Shown here: one piece after another, positions 43,793-56,324 of the stretch
Layout: the number at the start of each line of letters is the position of its first letter
Position numbering within the stretch: the first letter of the stretch is position 1
NCBI GenBank assembly: GCA_030737875.1
Contig: CM060909.1
Location: 32,601,159-32,665,158 of the forward strand
Direction of reading: 5' to 3'
DNA from: Allium sativum
Lineage: Eukaryota > Streptophyta > Magnoliopsida > Asparagales > Amaryllidaceae
DNA: 64,000 nucleotides
Program-made: the position numbers and the translations under genes
Notes under the pieces: model-generated
What the model was told of the DNA's origin: nothing
The model's input: only the letters and a program-made list of their open reading frames with translations
Databases searched by the model: none

Positions 43793-46700
43793 TGACACGA
43801 CCCAAACTTCCCCGGTAAGGAAAGCCCAGATTGCGTTGAGGACAAGACCAATCAGAACGCAAACAGAAGAACATTTCATTGTTTATTACAACAATTCCAT
43901 CAGAATACAAGAATATACAAAGTATGAACAAATATTACACATTTGATAAATATCATAGATTTAAATTACATTTAAATACATCGCAGCGGAAAATATTATA
44001 AAACACAACTAGATGTAATACACGGATACAGAGCTTTCCGAGCATCGTTCCAGCTGTAAATCAGGATCCTATGAATATAAATCTGCAAAACCAAAACTAC
44101 TAGCTTCCCGTGTGGAAAATAGGGGCACCCAGAGTTTAGGTTAAAACAATAAACTCCAGGTCAATCATGTGACTGGTGTGAGAACTAAAACAGTTATTAA
44201 TCTATATTTTAAAGTTCGGTAAATCAAGGGACCACGCCGTATAACACGGAACGGGTTTCCTCCCAAGAATACCAGTGCATAAAACAAAAAGTGCAATGCT
44301 AAATAAAGAAAAATGAAGCTATTATAAGACCCATGTCCCATCACACAATGCAACGCAAGGCGGAGGATAGGGTTTATACCTTATAATAGCCAAAGCATGC
44401 TTGATACGTTTAAAACACATTATTTTGATATTACTATAAGTGTATAGTGTCAGAACAATTTCAATCATAAATATCAATCATAGGCGGCATGAGTGACCCA
44501 TACCACCATGTCGCCATACTAGGTTCTACAAATAAAACCACAATATCACATATTGGAAATTGGATTTCTGTTATGAGTTGAGGCAAGGGGCAAGCTCCTC
44601 TCCGATTCGAGACACTCTAGCAAATGTCTCAGGACCCCACTATGATCCTTGGATCTTCAGGGCCGGTCCTCTCTTACTTTTGAGGATTAGTTATTCCTGA
44701 ACACACGTTTCCCGGTCCTAACAGATCTATATCTGAGGCGCCTCGTATCCAACAACCACACAGGTGAAAAGTAAATAAATGTCAGCCAGTTTAAGCACTT
44801 ACACCATCCACAGCTAGAAAGAAACTTCGTGCTCTCCCTGCAGTCACTATCCCGTTTTTGACTCATACCGAGGTGTGAGGCTCGCGAATTCACGTTATAC
44901 ACAAAGCTGCGCCACACAGGCCGTGCTTTGATCATCAACCACAAGACTTTGCTTTTCAACAGAAGCCTTGATCAATTTCCACTTACGCGTGCCACACTGG
45001 CAATTCACTCCATGCGACTGTTGTCCATCGATATACAACCTCTGAGCTCGTACGTCTCAGAGAAGGGCGTTAAGCAAGAGAATAAATTATCCTCCGCCAA
45101 ACAGATGTATATTTAATAGAGATCAATCAACACAGAATAAAATCCAATGTCAGACACACAATCCATTTACAAGTTCGTTCTGGGTCTGAACGAAACCGGA
45201 GGCACTTTCCTCGCATATCCATCGATCTCCAAGTACGTCTGGACGATCACCAACTGTTTCTCTCCTCTTGGGTGTACAGCCCAATCGAGATCATCAACAA
45301 TCACCCGAACGATGTGAAGACTTCCGGCCTTCGACCACCGTCTTCATCTTCGACTTATCGTCGAATCGGTTATTCAGAATGGGTATAAACCCGGCCTTTC
45401 TGAATAACCCACGTACATAATAAACACGTGTTACACAAACACAACAAACGCCTCATTCCAATTCAGAATATTCTTTTTATTCAAATTTTCACATTCCTAG
45501 GGAAAGGTTCCCATTAATTTTATCAAAGATAAATTCTTCTAAATTTATTCTTTAATCATCCGTTGGATATCATTTCAAACTAGTCGGGATTAGCGAACCA
45601 CACCGAAGTAATTATTTATTTTATTTCCCAATCACAACTTATTCATCCCCTGGAGCAAAACTGGTAACACTCCATATCTAACACCAAGGTGTTATCGGTA
45701 AAGTTAATTACCATTTCACGTTCAAATCTAATTAAAGATTTAACTATCGCTTTGGAGAAAAACTGGTGGTACTCCATTCTCGATCACCTTTCAGATTTGA
45801 TAATTTAAATTATCAATTCACATTTCAATCTAATTAAAGACTCATTAAAACTCCACTTAGTTTTAATCTTTTTAAATTTTAATATCCTGCCTTTAACCGG
45901 GTTAAAGAACCAATGTCATCTAAAACACGGTTCACGATTAACCCAAAATCACATTCTATTGTTAATCGGGTTAATGAACAGGTGTTATTCAAAACACCGC
46001 TCACGATAAACCCAAGAACCAATTTAAATTCAATTCCAATTAAATATCATTTAATTGGTACACTTCATTAAATCTAAATAGAAAGATTCAATCTTTTTCT
46101 TAACTGGGCTTAAGAACAGTGTTAATGAAGACACCATTCACGACAAATCCAAATCACATTTGATATTAAATACAAGGCTCTGAATATAAAATATAGCGGC
46201 TTATATTCAATATCAAATTCTGAAACCAACAAATATCGTATTGGAAATAACGATATAAATATATCTTTCAAATTCCCATAACAATATCTGTATAATCACG
46301 AAATCCAACATCGAAATATTCCAAAGACAATTTTGATTCAAATCCATTTCCACTTCAATTATTGGAAATTCTGATTATTTTTAAAACCACTTTCAAATTC
46401 AATTTATTTATTCAAAAATAAATTGACTTTAATTCTATTTCAAAAATAGTTCATTTCGATAAAAATCTATTTTTATCTTTTCAAATGTGGAGTTTTTCAT
46501 CCCAGTTCTTGACAAACCATTTCTTATGATTTTACACAAATTAAAGATATTTTTAATAATTTTATCAAGGCCCGTACAGTCGATTTCCGTCAACGGCCAT
46601 CGAACTGCACTTACAGTGACCTTTTTCAAATTTGATTTGCACATAATTCCAAATCCAACCGTTAGATTTCAAATTTCAAATATTCATTGGAAAGCTATTT

Positions 46701-47116
46701 TCGATACGAACTCAACGGTTCCGATTTTAGGAGAATCCGACGGCCGGATCTCCTGCAACATCAATTCGAAGTCAATGGTCGAAATTCACGAACTGTCGCG
46801 GCGCGGCGCGTTCTATTCAGGCCATTATGTATAATATATATATATTATATATTTCATCGATTTCCCTTTAAAACATATTTTATAATTCGTTTTAAATTCG
46901 TTTTCGAAACGATTTCAATTTCATATTCAATTTCGAATCGAAATTGAATATTCCACATCATCGATATACGAATGATAATATTTTCAAAACGTTATATTTT
47001 GAAATCACTTCCTTTTTTTATAATCATTATAAAAACGAATATAATCGATATAAATATCGCTCACGTCAAAATGGCGCAACTCTAATCAACACGGCTTTAT
47101 ATATTTCAATAAATTC

Positions 47117-47222
47117 GTTCTTCTATTCAACAAATGAATGTTTATTCTATTCAACACATGAATATACATTTCTTTCAATACATGAATATTCTCAACACAT
47201 GAGCACTGTCAACACATGACTA
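47117..47222 (-). repeat. ATTCATGTGTTGAA minisatellite in GL2 left LTR
   Basis: Five or six degenerate units of 16-24 bp (TTCAACACATGAATAT on the plus strand). Right-LTR copy at 54377-54486. In copies A and B the homologous place holds GAAATATTTGAA repeats instead (about 765-820, 23525-23590). Confidence 0.75.
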
Positions 47223-48108
47223 TTTATATTATTTAATATATTTTATAAAACTACGGTATCTATCGTTTGATTTTTAAATCAGACTCCAACCGTAAAGTAT
47301 TAAGAGAATGATTCCCTAAGTATTAACCCCGAAGGCCGAAACCAATATCAGATCAATACCCAGGAAACCACTCATCTTATCTATTTTCCAGTTAGTTTCT
47401 AACTTTTAATATGACAAAGATGTTAATTTTATTGTTAAAATATTTCTTTCAACACACGACAATTTTCAACACATGATTATTCTTTATTTTCCCAATTGGA
47501 ATGAGGCTCAATCAATTACCATATAATGTTAATTATATGGATTCCATACAACACATGTATATAATAGCACTGACAAATAATCAACCCTCATCCAAAGTGC
47601 ACTACACTGTATAAGCATCAAATATAGGTATCTAACGCTTATAACAGCCTTCAATCAATCGATCGACATACAACTAATTATTGGGATTAGTGTATGCCAA
47701 ATATCATCCCAACACCCATGTGGGGTTTCACATCAACAAACACACATTTTTATTCACACACACGTTAAAAATAATATTTTTAACGATCAAATATTTTTAA
47801 CTATATAAATATTTTATTTCACATCACACAATCAATTTTTATCACAACAAACAATCAAACATACAAGCCGTCCATGGTCTGTGGATGACGGGTGTCGGGT
47901 GCTGCTAAGCACCGTCTGCATCCTAGTATATATTTTTAACTAGAAAAGGAAATTTAAAGTGGGAAGTTATCACCTTGGGGTTCCACTCCGCCATTTCATT
48001 ATTGAACTGTATGAATTCCCTTTTGATTTCTATTCGTTCCATCTCAATTCTTTCCACGCTGTTCACATTAAAAAACAAATTTTTATTTCACTTTCATGTA
48101 TATAAAAA

Positions 48109-48620
48109 TCGCCTCTTTTATATAACCAAAATCACGTCTTTATATCTCTGAAAATCACGTCATTTATAAATCAAAAATCTAATCTCTACTCCAATAAAAA
48201 TTATTTCTTTATCTCACTATCTTTAAAGCAAAAATCACATTTCCATTTCGATGTTTATAAATAAAAATTCACATTTTCCATTCACTTCACATATAAAGAT
48301 CTTATTTTTATCGAAGTAAAAATCATATTTTTACTTCACTACTTAATTAAAAATTATATTTTTATTACTCTACATAAATAAAAATTATATTTTTACTACT
48401 TCTATAATATAAAAATCATATTTTTAATCTGCCACTAGTATAAAAATTATATTTTGAATTCGCTAACTTCGTATTTTTATAAAAAATCAAATCTTTAACT
48501 TCTATAAAAATTCAAACTTTACTTTTCTAACTTCATTATAAAAATCGTTTCTTTCTATAAAAATTTAAAACTTTATTTATATTATATATAAAAACTGAAT
48601 TTAGAAAATAAAAACTGATT
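48109..48620 (-). repeat. AAAAAT/ATTTTT palindrome array in GL2 left LTR
   Basis: About 15 units of 25-40 bp with cores such as AAAAATTATATTTTTA. It begins just downstream of the leader donor on the minus strand. Right-LTR copy at 55367-55890. Confidence 0.8.
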
Positions 48621-48705
48621 TATAATATGTTTTAAATTAAAACAAAACTGATTTCTATAAAGTTTTATATTAAAAAAAATCAAATTTTTTTAAAAAGGAA
48701 AATTC

Positions 48706-48707
48706 AC
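48706..48707 (-). promoter_or_regulatory. 5' splice-site match ending GL2 leader exon, left LTR
   Basis: ATCAATG|GTGAAT on the minus strand. The right LTR has the stronger ATCAATG|GTGAGT at 55973-55972. Confidence 0.45.
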
Positions 48708-48879
48708 CATTGATCCACTAAGAGGGAGGAGGAGCAATGGTTCACGACTGGGCTGAGGAAGGAGGTGAGGGCGTCGGGTGGAGGAGGCGGCGGCTTCTCC
48801 AATCGGTGCGACGGTGGATGCTCGGGGGGAGGGGGGCTCCTAGGGCTGGCGGATCGGGTTTGGGTGCGGGGCCTCGATT

Positions 48880-49059
48880 TCAAGCATCGCGATGGGGAAT
48901 TTGGGCTCGGGGGAACTCGCGACGACTTCGAGAGGAGGAGAGAATCGAGAAGGAGAAGAGGAGGAGGTAGAAGAGGAGGAGGGAGGCTAGGGGGCGTTGC
49001 GCCTTCTGGCGGCGGCGAACGATCGGTGGGGGCGGCGGCGTGAATCGCGATCCCCCCAT
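48880..49059 (-). CDS. leader-exon ORF (59 aa) of GL2 left LTR with a hydrophobic segment
   Basis: ATG at 49059-49057, stop TGA at 48882-48880. First ATG after the TATA box at 49144-49137. Residues 1-18 are basic and Pro-rich (MGGSRFTPPPPPIVRRRQ). Residues about 24-43 form a hydrophobic stretch (LASLLLFYLLLFSFSILSS), like a signal anchor or signal peptide, followed by SRSRREFPRAQIPHR. The right-LTR copy is 72 residues (56106-56324). No homologue is recognised. The setting (C-rich island, then donor at 48707) resembles a plant first exon. Either a captured host exon or untranslated leader; strongly biased codons (CTC, TCC) make chance hydrophobicity plausible. Confidence 0.35.
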   Translation of the reverse strand: MGGSRFTPPPPPIVRRRQKAQRPLASLLLFYLLLFSFSILSSSRSRREFPRAQIPHRDA

Positions 49060-49136
49060 CTTTTTTTATATTATTTATTTTGATTTCTGGAAAGTAAACG
49101 GGGGAAGAGAAAGAAAGAGAGGGGGGATTTTATAAA

Positions 49137-49144
49137 TTTTTATA
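49137..49144 (-). promoter_or_regulatory. TATA box of GL2 left LTR
   Basis: TATAAAAA on the minus strand, followed by CCCCCCTCTCTTTCTTTCTC. The counterpart in the 5' LTR is 56391-56398. Confidence 0.55.
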
Positions 49145-49378
49145 TTATTTTATTTATTTCTAATTTCAAAAAGCAACTTAAAATTTCGGACTCGAAACGG
49201 GACCCACCGCCTGCCGTCCCTAGCGTTTCACCCCCATTCCGAACACAATGGGATACGTATCGTAGGCTGATTCGATCGTTTCGATCGGTTTTCGTCAAAA
49301 TCAACAAATTACTCTACATATTGAATTTGAACGCGCATTTCGATTTACTGGGGTTACATACTAACTCGAAAAATTCCA

Positions 49379-49640
49379 AAAAAATATTTTCTAGCTTCGT
49401 ATTAACGATACGGTCCTAACAAAACTAGTTTCGTCGAATTCTGAGACCGTTTGAAAAATAGCCATTTTCCAGTCGATTAAAATCAACTGAAACTAGTCAA
49501 ACGCGTTTTCCTTTGCCACACTCACATATTGAATCGAAAAATTATGAAATTTGAAACCTAGCAATAATTTGACATCGCGGATCCAACAAAATTGGTTTCG
49601 TCGAAATCCGAGGTCGTTTGCAAAATGGCTATTTTTAAGG
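49379..49640 (-). repeat. conserved U3 block with internal duplication (GL2 left LTR)
   Basis: Two diverged copies containing TTTCGTCGAA and CGTTTG; homologous to 8260-8525 (GL1) and 21635-21890 (GL2 copy B). Second copy in the right LTR at 56640-56890. Confidence 0.6.
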
Positions 49641-50034
49641 GCCAAAATTCCATAGCGACTATTCTGAATTTTCAACTGGACATAACTTTTGATTTCCGCT
49701 ATGAAATTTTGATTTTCCGGATTCGTTGGAAAGATATTCTCAATTAGATTCTAATATTTTTGGTTTCGTTAAAATCCGATTTATTTTGAATCCTGTACAT
49801 TCATTTGAAGTTTGAAATCGAATTATCGAACTACCGCGCCATTTTCAATTCTATTTATAATTATAATAGTTATTTATATTCTAACGAAGATCTATATAAA
49901 TATATACGTTCAATTATATTCAAAATAAATTTCTCGTCGTTATTATTTAAAATAATTCACTTTAAATATTCAAAATTCATTAAATTCGCCAAAATAAAAA
50001 TTTTAAATTGGCTCGCATTTTCCGGGTTGTTACA

Positions 50035-50047
50035 ATCTCCCCCACTT
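50035..50047 (-). promoter_or_regulatory. polypurine tract of GL2
   Basis: AAGTGGGGGAGAT on the minus strand, identical to that of GL1. Confidence 0.92.
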
Positions 50048-50934
50048 AAAACTTTTCGTCCCCGAAAAGGAACGAAGCCGAAAGTTGTTTAACATTCAAC
50101 TCAACTTCATGTATTTTCGTTACGGCGTAAGTTCTTCAACTTTTCAGTTTCTAAGAACTTTTCAAATTTTTCAAAAATTTGGCTAACACCCTAAATTTCC
50201 AAAAAAATTCGCCATAACCTCCCCTGCACCGGGGACTTGGGGATATTTCATATAGCCTCCCACGGCCTTCTTCAATCCAAAAGAAAAGGAAAAAGCCAAG
50301 CGGCTAGCCAATCGGCTCATAAAATCATCATCACCGAAACAAAACAGTAAATTATGGTAAACATGTACCTATTTATCGGTCAAACAATTTTATTCTTCTG
50401 CTCTAGCCTCCTTGCTATGACCTGTTCAATGTAAGTACATGTATATGCATGCAAATGCGACTAATTTTCAATACAATTCAATATTTGATTCAATTAGGCT
50501 AAATGGTTCAAAATTATCAAACAAATAAACAAACAACACAATCATCAATCAATTAGTGGATTAACGTTTCAAATTCATAATTTGATATATATACAGAAAA
50601 TCGTGTTTTTGATGCCAAATCACAACAATAAATCCTAAGTAAATTTTGGTTCTCACACCAGTCTATGGAAATATATAGATATCACACATTCGAAACACGA
50701 ACATAAATACTGATGATGTCCGGACATCACCAGAATTATCCCCGGGTGTCTAGAATGTGATTTTATATCTATCCAGTATATTAAAACTTTGAATATACGT
50801 TCTTGACGCGTATATGCAAAATCTTTATATATTGGATTGTCCAAATTCAATGCAAATAAAATATTCAAATACGTATGATACGATTTAAATTTTCAAAACA
50901 ATATTGTTTTCATTTGAAAAATATACTCTTTACA

Positions 50935-50971
50935 CTCGTTCTAGGATACTACTGATCCCATCTCTAACGAG
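50935..50971 (-). promoter_or_regulatory. hairpin next to the GL2 PBS
   Basis: A 37-base unit with outer stem CTCGTT/AACGAG and inner stem GGAT/ATCC. Compared with GL3, an A-T pair of the outer stem has become G-C in both arms. Confidence 0.75.
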
Positions 50972-51060
50972 TCATTCTGATTGCATATTACTAATCCAAT
51001 ATCTGATGAATTCTTTCGTTCGGTTCTAATATGTCTTTTTCTCGAGCTCAGTAAACCAAA

Positions 51061-51072
51061 GCTCTGATACCA
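51061..51072 (-). promoter_or_regulatory. primer-binding site of GL2
   Basis: TGGTATCAGAGC on the minus strand, three bases from the 5' LTR; initiator tRNA-Met. Confidence 0.93.
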
Positions 51073-54000
51073 AACTGACATGACCCGAACTTCCCCGATA
51101 AGGAAAGCCCGGATTGCGTTGAGGACAAGACCAATCAGAACGCAAACAGAAGAACATTTCATTGTTTATTACAACAATTCCATCAGAATACAAAAATATA
51201 CAGAGTATGAACAAATATTACACATTTGATAAATATCATAGATTTTAATTACATTTAAATACATCGCAGCGGAAAATATTATAAAACACAACTAGAAGTA
51301 ATACACGGATACAGAGCTTTTTGAGCATCGTTCCAGCTGTAAATCAGGATCCTGTGAATATAAATCTGCAAAACCAAAACTACTAGCTGCCCGTGTGGAA
51401 AATAGGGGCACCGAGAGTTTAGGTTAAAACAATAAACTCCAGGTCAGTCATGTGACTGGTGTGAGAACTAAAACAATTATTAATCTTTATTTTAAAGTTC
51501 GGTAAATCAAGGGACCACACCGTATAACACGGAACGGGTTTCCTCCCAAGAATACCAGTGCATAAAACAAACAACGCAGTGCTAAATAAAGAAAAATGAA
51601 GTTATTATAAGACCCAGGTCCCATCACACAATGCAACGCAAGACGGAGGATAGGGTTTTTACCTTATAATAGCCAAAGCATGCTTGATACGTTTAAAACA
51701 CATTATTTTGATATTACTATAAGTGTATAGTGTCAGAAAAATTTCAATCATAGGCGGCATGAATGACCCATACCACTATGTCGTCATACTAGGTTCTACA
51801 AATAAAACCGCAATATCACGTATTGGAAATTGGATTTCCGTCATGAGTCGAGGCAAGGGGCAAGCTCCTCTCCGATTCGAGACACTCTAGCAAATGTCTC
51901 AGGACCCCACTATGATCCTTGGATCTTCAGGGCCGGTCCTCTCTTACTTTTGAGGATTAGTTATTCCTGAACACACGTTTTCCGGTCCTAACAGACCTAT
52001 ATCTAAGGCGCCTCATATCCAACAACCACACAGGCGAAAAGTATATAAATGTCAGCCAGTTTAAGCACTGACACCACCCATAGCTAGAAAGAAACGTCGT
52101 GCTCTCCCTGCAGTCACTATTCTATTTTTGACTCATACCGAGGTGTAAGGCTCGCGAATTCACGTTATACACAAAGCTGCGCCACACAGGCCATGCTTTG
52201 ATCACCAACCACAAGAATTTGCTTTTCAATAGAAGCCTTGATAAATTGCCACTTACGCGTGCCACATTGGCAATTCACTCCATGCGACTGATGTCCATCG
52301 ATATACAACCTCTGAGCTCGTATGTCTCAGAGAAGGGCGTTAAGCAAGAGAATAAATCCTCTGCCGCCAAACAGATGTATATTTAATAGAGATCAATCAA
52401 CACAGAATAAAATCCAATGTCAGACACATAATCCATTTACAAGTTCGTTATGGGTCTGAACGAAACCGGAGGCACTTTCCTCGCATATCCATTGATCTCC
52501 AAGTATGTCTGGACGATTACCAACTGTTTCTCTCCTCTTGGGTGTACAGCCCAGTCGAGATCATCAGCAATCACCCAAACGATGTGAAGACTTCCGGTCT
52601 TCAACCACCGTCTTCATCTTCGACTTATCATCGAATCGGTTATTCATAATGGGTATAAACCCGGCCTTTCTGAATAACCCACGTATATAATAAACACATG
52701 TTACACAAACACAACAAATGCCTCATTCCAATTCAGAATATTATTTTTATTCAAATTTTCACATTCTTAGGGAAAGGTTCCCATTAATTTTATCAAAGAT
52801 AAATTCTTCTAAATTTATTCTTTAATCTTCCTTTGGATATCATTTCAAACTAGTCGGGATTAGCGAACCACACCGAAGTAATTATTTATTTTATTTCCCA
52901 ATCCCAACCTATTCATCCCCTGGAGCAAAACTGGTAACACTCCATATCTAACACCACGGTGTTATCGGTAAAGTTAATTACCATTTCACGTTCAAATCTA
53001 ATTAAAGATTTAACTATCGCTTTGGAGCAAAACTGGTGGTACTCCATTCTCGATCACCTTTCAGATTTGATAATTTAAATTATCAATTCACATTTCAATC
53101 TAATTAAAGATTCATTAAAACTCCACTTAGTTTTAATCTTTTCAAAAATCAATATCCTGCCTTTAACCGGGTTAAAGAACCAATGTCATCTAAAACACGG
53201 TTCACGATTAACCCAAAATCACATTCTATTGTTAATCGGGTTAAAGAACAGGTGTTATTCAAAACACTGCTCATGATAAACCCAAGAACCAATTTAAATT
53301 CAATTCCAATTAAATATCATTTAATTGGTACACTTCATTAAATCTAAATAGAAAGATTCAATCTTTTTCTTAACTGGGCTTAAGAACAGTGTTAATGAAG
53401 ACACCATTCACGACAAACCCAAATCACATTTGATATTAAATACAAGGCTCTGAATAGAAAATATACCGGCTTATATTCAATATCAAATTCAGAAACCAAT
53501 AAATATCGTATTGGAAATAACGATATAAATATATCTTTCAAATTCCCATAACAATATCTGTATAATCACGAAATCCAACATCGAAATATTCCAAAGACAA
53601 TTTCGATTCAAATCATTTCCACTTCAATTATTGGAAATTCTGATTATTTTTAAAACCATTTTCAAATTCAATTTATTTATTCAAAAATAAATTGATTTTA
53701 ATTCTATTTTAAAACTAGTTCATTTTGATAAAAATCTATTTTTATCTTTTCAAATGTGGAGTTTTTCATCCCAGTTCTTCACAAACCATTTCTTATGATT
53801 TTACACAAATTATAGATATTTTTAATAATTTTATCAAGGCCCGTACAGTCGATTTCCATCAACGGCCATCGAACTGCACTTACAACGACCTTTTTCAAAT
53901 TTGATTTGCACATAATTCCAAATCCAACCGTTAGATTTCAAATTTCTAATATTCATTGGAAAGCAATTTTCGATACGAACCCAATGGTTCCAGTTTTAGG

Positions 54001-54092
54001 AGAATCCGACGGTCGGATCTCTCGCTACATCAATTCGAAGTCAATGGTCGAAATTCACGAAATGCCGCGGCGCGGCGCGTTCTATTCGGGCC

Positions 54093-54131
<39 letters not shown>

Positions 54132-55366
54132 CGTCAATTTCCCTTTAAAACGTATTTTATAAATCGTTTTCGAAACGATTTCAATTTCATATTCAATTTC
54201 GAATCGAAATTGAATATTCCACATCATCGATATACGAATGATAATATTTTCAAAACGTTATATTTTGAAATCACTTCCTTTTTCTATAATCATTATAAAA
54301 ACGAAAATAATCGATATAAATAACGCTCACGTCAAAATGGCGCAACTCTAATCAACACGGTTTTATATATTTCAATAAATTCGTTCTTCTATTCGACAAA
54401 TGAATATTTATTCTATTCAACACATGAATATATATTTCTTTCAACACATAAATATTCTCAACACATGAGCACTGCCAACACATGACTATTTATATTATTT
54501 AATATATTTTATAAAACTATGGTATCTATCGTTTGATTTTTAAATTAGACTCCAACCGTAAAGTAGTAAGAGAATGATTCCCTAAGTATTAACCCCAAAG
54601 GCCGAAACCAATATCATATCAATACCCAGGAAACCACTCATCTTATCTATTTTCCAGTTAGTTTCTACCTTTAAATATGATAAAGATGTAAATTTTGTTG
54701 TTAAAATATTTCTTTCAACACACGACAATTTTCAACACATGATTATTCTTTATTTTCCCAATTGGAATGAGGCCTAATCAATTACCATATAATGTTAATT
54801 ATATGGATTCCATACAACACATGTATATAATAGCACTGACAAATAATCAACCATCATCCAAAGTGCACTACACTGTATAAGCATAAAATATAGGTATCTA
54901 ACGCTTATAACAGCCTGTCAATCAATCGATCGACATACAACTAATTATTGGGATTAGTGTATGCCAAATATCATCCCAACACCCGTGTGCGGTTTCACAT
55001 CAACAAACACACATTTTTATTCACACACACGTTAAAAATAATATTTTTAACGATCAAATATTTTTACTATACAAATATTTTATTTCACATCACATAATCA
55101 ATTTTCATCATAACAAACAATCAAACATACAAGCCATCCATGGTCTGTGGATGACGGGTGTCGGGTGCTGCTAAGCACCGTCTGCATCCTAGTATATATT
55201 TTTAACTAGAAAAGGTAATTTAAAGTGAGAAGTTCTCACCTTGGGGTTCCACTCCGCCATTTCATTTCTGAACTGTCTGAATTCCCTTTTGATTTCTATT
55301 CGTTCCATCTCAATTCTTTCCACGTTGTTCACATTAAAAATCAAATTTTTATTTCACTTTCATGTA

Positions 55367-55890
55367 TATAAAAATCGCCTCTTTTATATAACCAAAATCA
55401 CGTCTTTATATCTCTAAAAATCATGTCTTTTATAAATCAAAAATCTAATCTCTACTCCAATAAAAATTATTTCTTTATCTCACTATCTTTAAAGCAAAAA
55501 TCACATTTCCATTTCGATGTTTATAAATAAAAATTCACATTTTCCATTCACTTCACATATAAAGATCTTATTTTTATCGAAGTAAAAATCATATTTTTAC
55601 TTCACTACTTAATTAAAAATTATATTTTTACTACTCTACATAAATAAAAATTATATTTTTACTACTTCTATAATATAAAAATCATATTTTTAATATGCCA
55701 CTAGTATAAAAATTATATTTTGAATTCGCTAACTTCGTATTTTTATAAAAAATCAAATCTTTAACTTCTATAAAAATTCAAACTTTACTTTTCTAACTTC
55801 ATTATAAAAATCGTTTCTTTCTATAAAAATCTAAACCTTTATTTATGTTATATATAAAAACTGAATTTAGAAAATAAAAACTGATTTATA
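55367..55890 (-). repeat. AAAAAT/ATTTTT palindrome array in GL2 right LTR
   Basis: Duplicate of 48109-48620 with scattered substitutions. Confidence 0.8.
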
Positions 55891-56105
55891 ATATGTTTTA
55901 AATTAAAACAAAACTGATTACTATAAAGTTTTAAATTAAAAAAAATCAAATTTTTTTAAAAAGGAAAACTCACCATTGATCCACTAAGAGGGAGGAGGAG
56001 CAATGGTACACGACTGGGCTGAGGAGGGAGGTGAGGGCATCGGGTGGAGGAGGCGGCGGCTTCTCCAATCGGTGCGACGGTGGATGCTCGGGGGGGGGGG
56101 GGCTC

Positions 56106-56324
56106 CTACGGCTGGCGGATCAGGTTTGGGTGCGGGGCCTCGGTTTCAACACCGCGATGGGGAATTTGGGCTCGGGGGAACTCGCGACGGCTTCGAGAGG
56201 AGGAGAGAATCGAGAAGGAGAAGAGGAGGAGGTAGAAGCGGAGGAGGGAGGCTAGGGGGTGTTGCACCTCCTGGCGGCGGCGAACGATCGGTGGGGGCAG
56301 CGGCGTGAATCGCGATCCCCCCAT
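56106..56324 (-). CDS. leader-exon ORF (72 aa) of GL2 right LTR with a hydrophobic segment
   Basis: ATG at 56324, stop at 56108-56106. This is the copy in the promoter LTR, 67 bases downstream of the TATA box at 56391-56398. N-terminal half as in 48880-49059, with RFTPLPPPIVRRRQ and a hydrophobic stretch around LASLLRFYLLLFSFSILSS in which an Arg replaces one Leu. A single-base difference near 56150 opens a different C-terminus (GVETEAPHPNLIRQP). The shifted C-terminus between the LTR copies argues against strong constraint there. No recognised family. The plus-strand ORFs at 56003-56308 are antisense shadows. Confidence 0.35.
   Translation of the reverse strand: MGGSRFTPLPPPIVRRRQEVQHPLASLLRFYLLLFSFSILSSSRSRREFPRAQIPHRGVETEAPHPNLIRQP

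Larger units (their letters stand above)
43793..50034 (-). repeat. GL2 left LTR (3' LTR in transcription sense)
   Basis: Minus-strand order: U3 block 49640-49379, TGTTCGGAATGGGGG box near 49235, TATA 49144-49137, leader exon with ORF 49059-48880, donor at 48707, palindrome array 48620-48109, donor-like palindrome near 47970, box with CCATGGTCTGTGG near 47880, minisatellite 47222-47117, R-like region with hairpins, end at 43793. The plus ORFs at 48737-49043 lie antisense to the leader and owe their length to GC-rich sequence. Confidence 0.95.
50035..51075 (-). mobile_element. GL2 internal region, 1041 bp, no coding capacity
   Basis: Between the PPT (50035-50047) and the PBS (51061-51072). Contains the CGGGGACGAAAAG box, AT-rich filler and PBS-proximal hairpins (50935-50971 and a weaker one near 50980-51005). 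No gag-pol trace; the minus ORF at 50653-50868 has no family resemblance. Confidence 0.92.

Noticed and set aside
48737..49043. Plus-strand ORFs of 77-92 aa rich in Gly and Arg (also 56003-56308)
   Set aside because: They lie antisense to the GL2 leader exon; length comes from GC-rich sequence and the frame content is low complexity.
54087..54129. (TA)n run giving YIYIYI-type ORFs
   Set aside because: Simple microsatellite, length-variable between the two GL2 LTRs.
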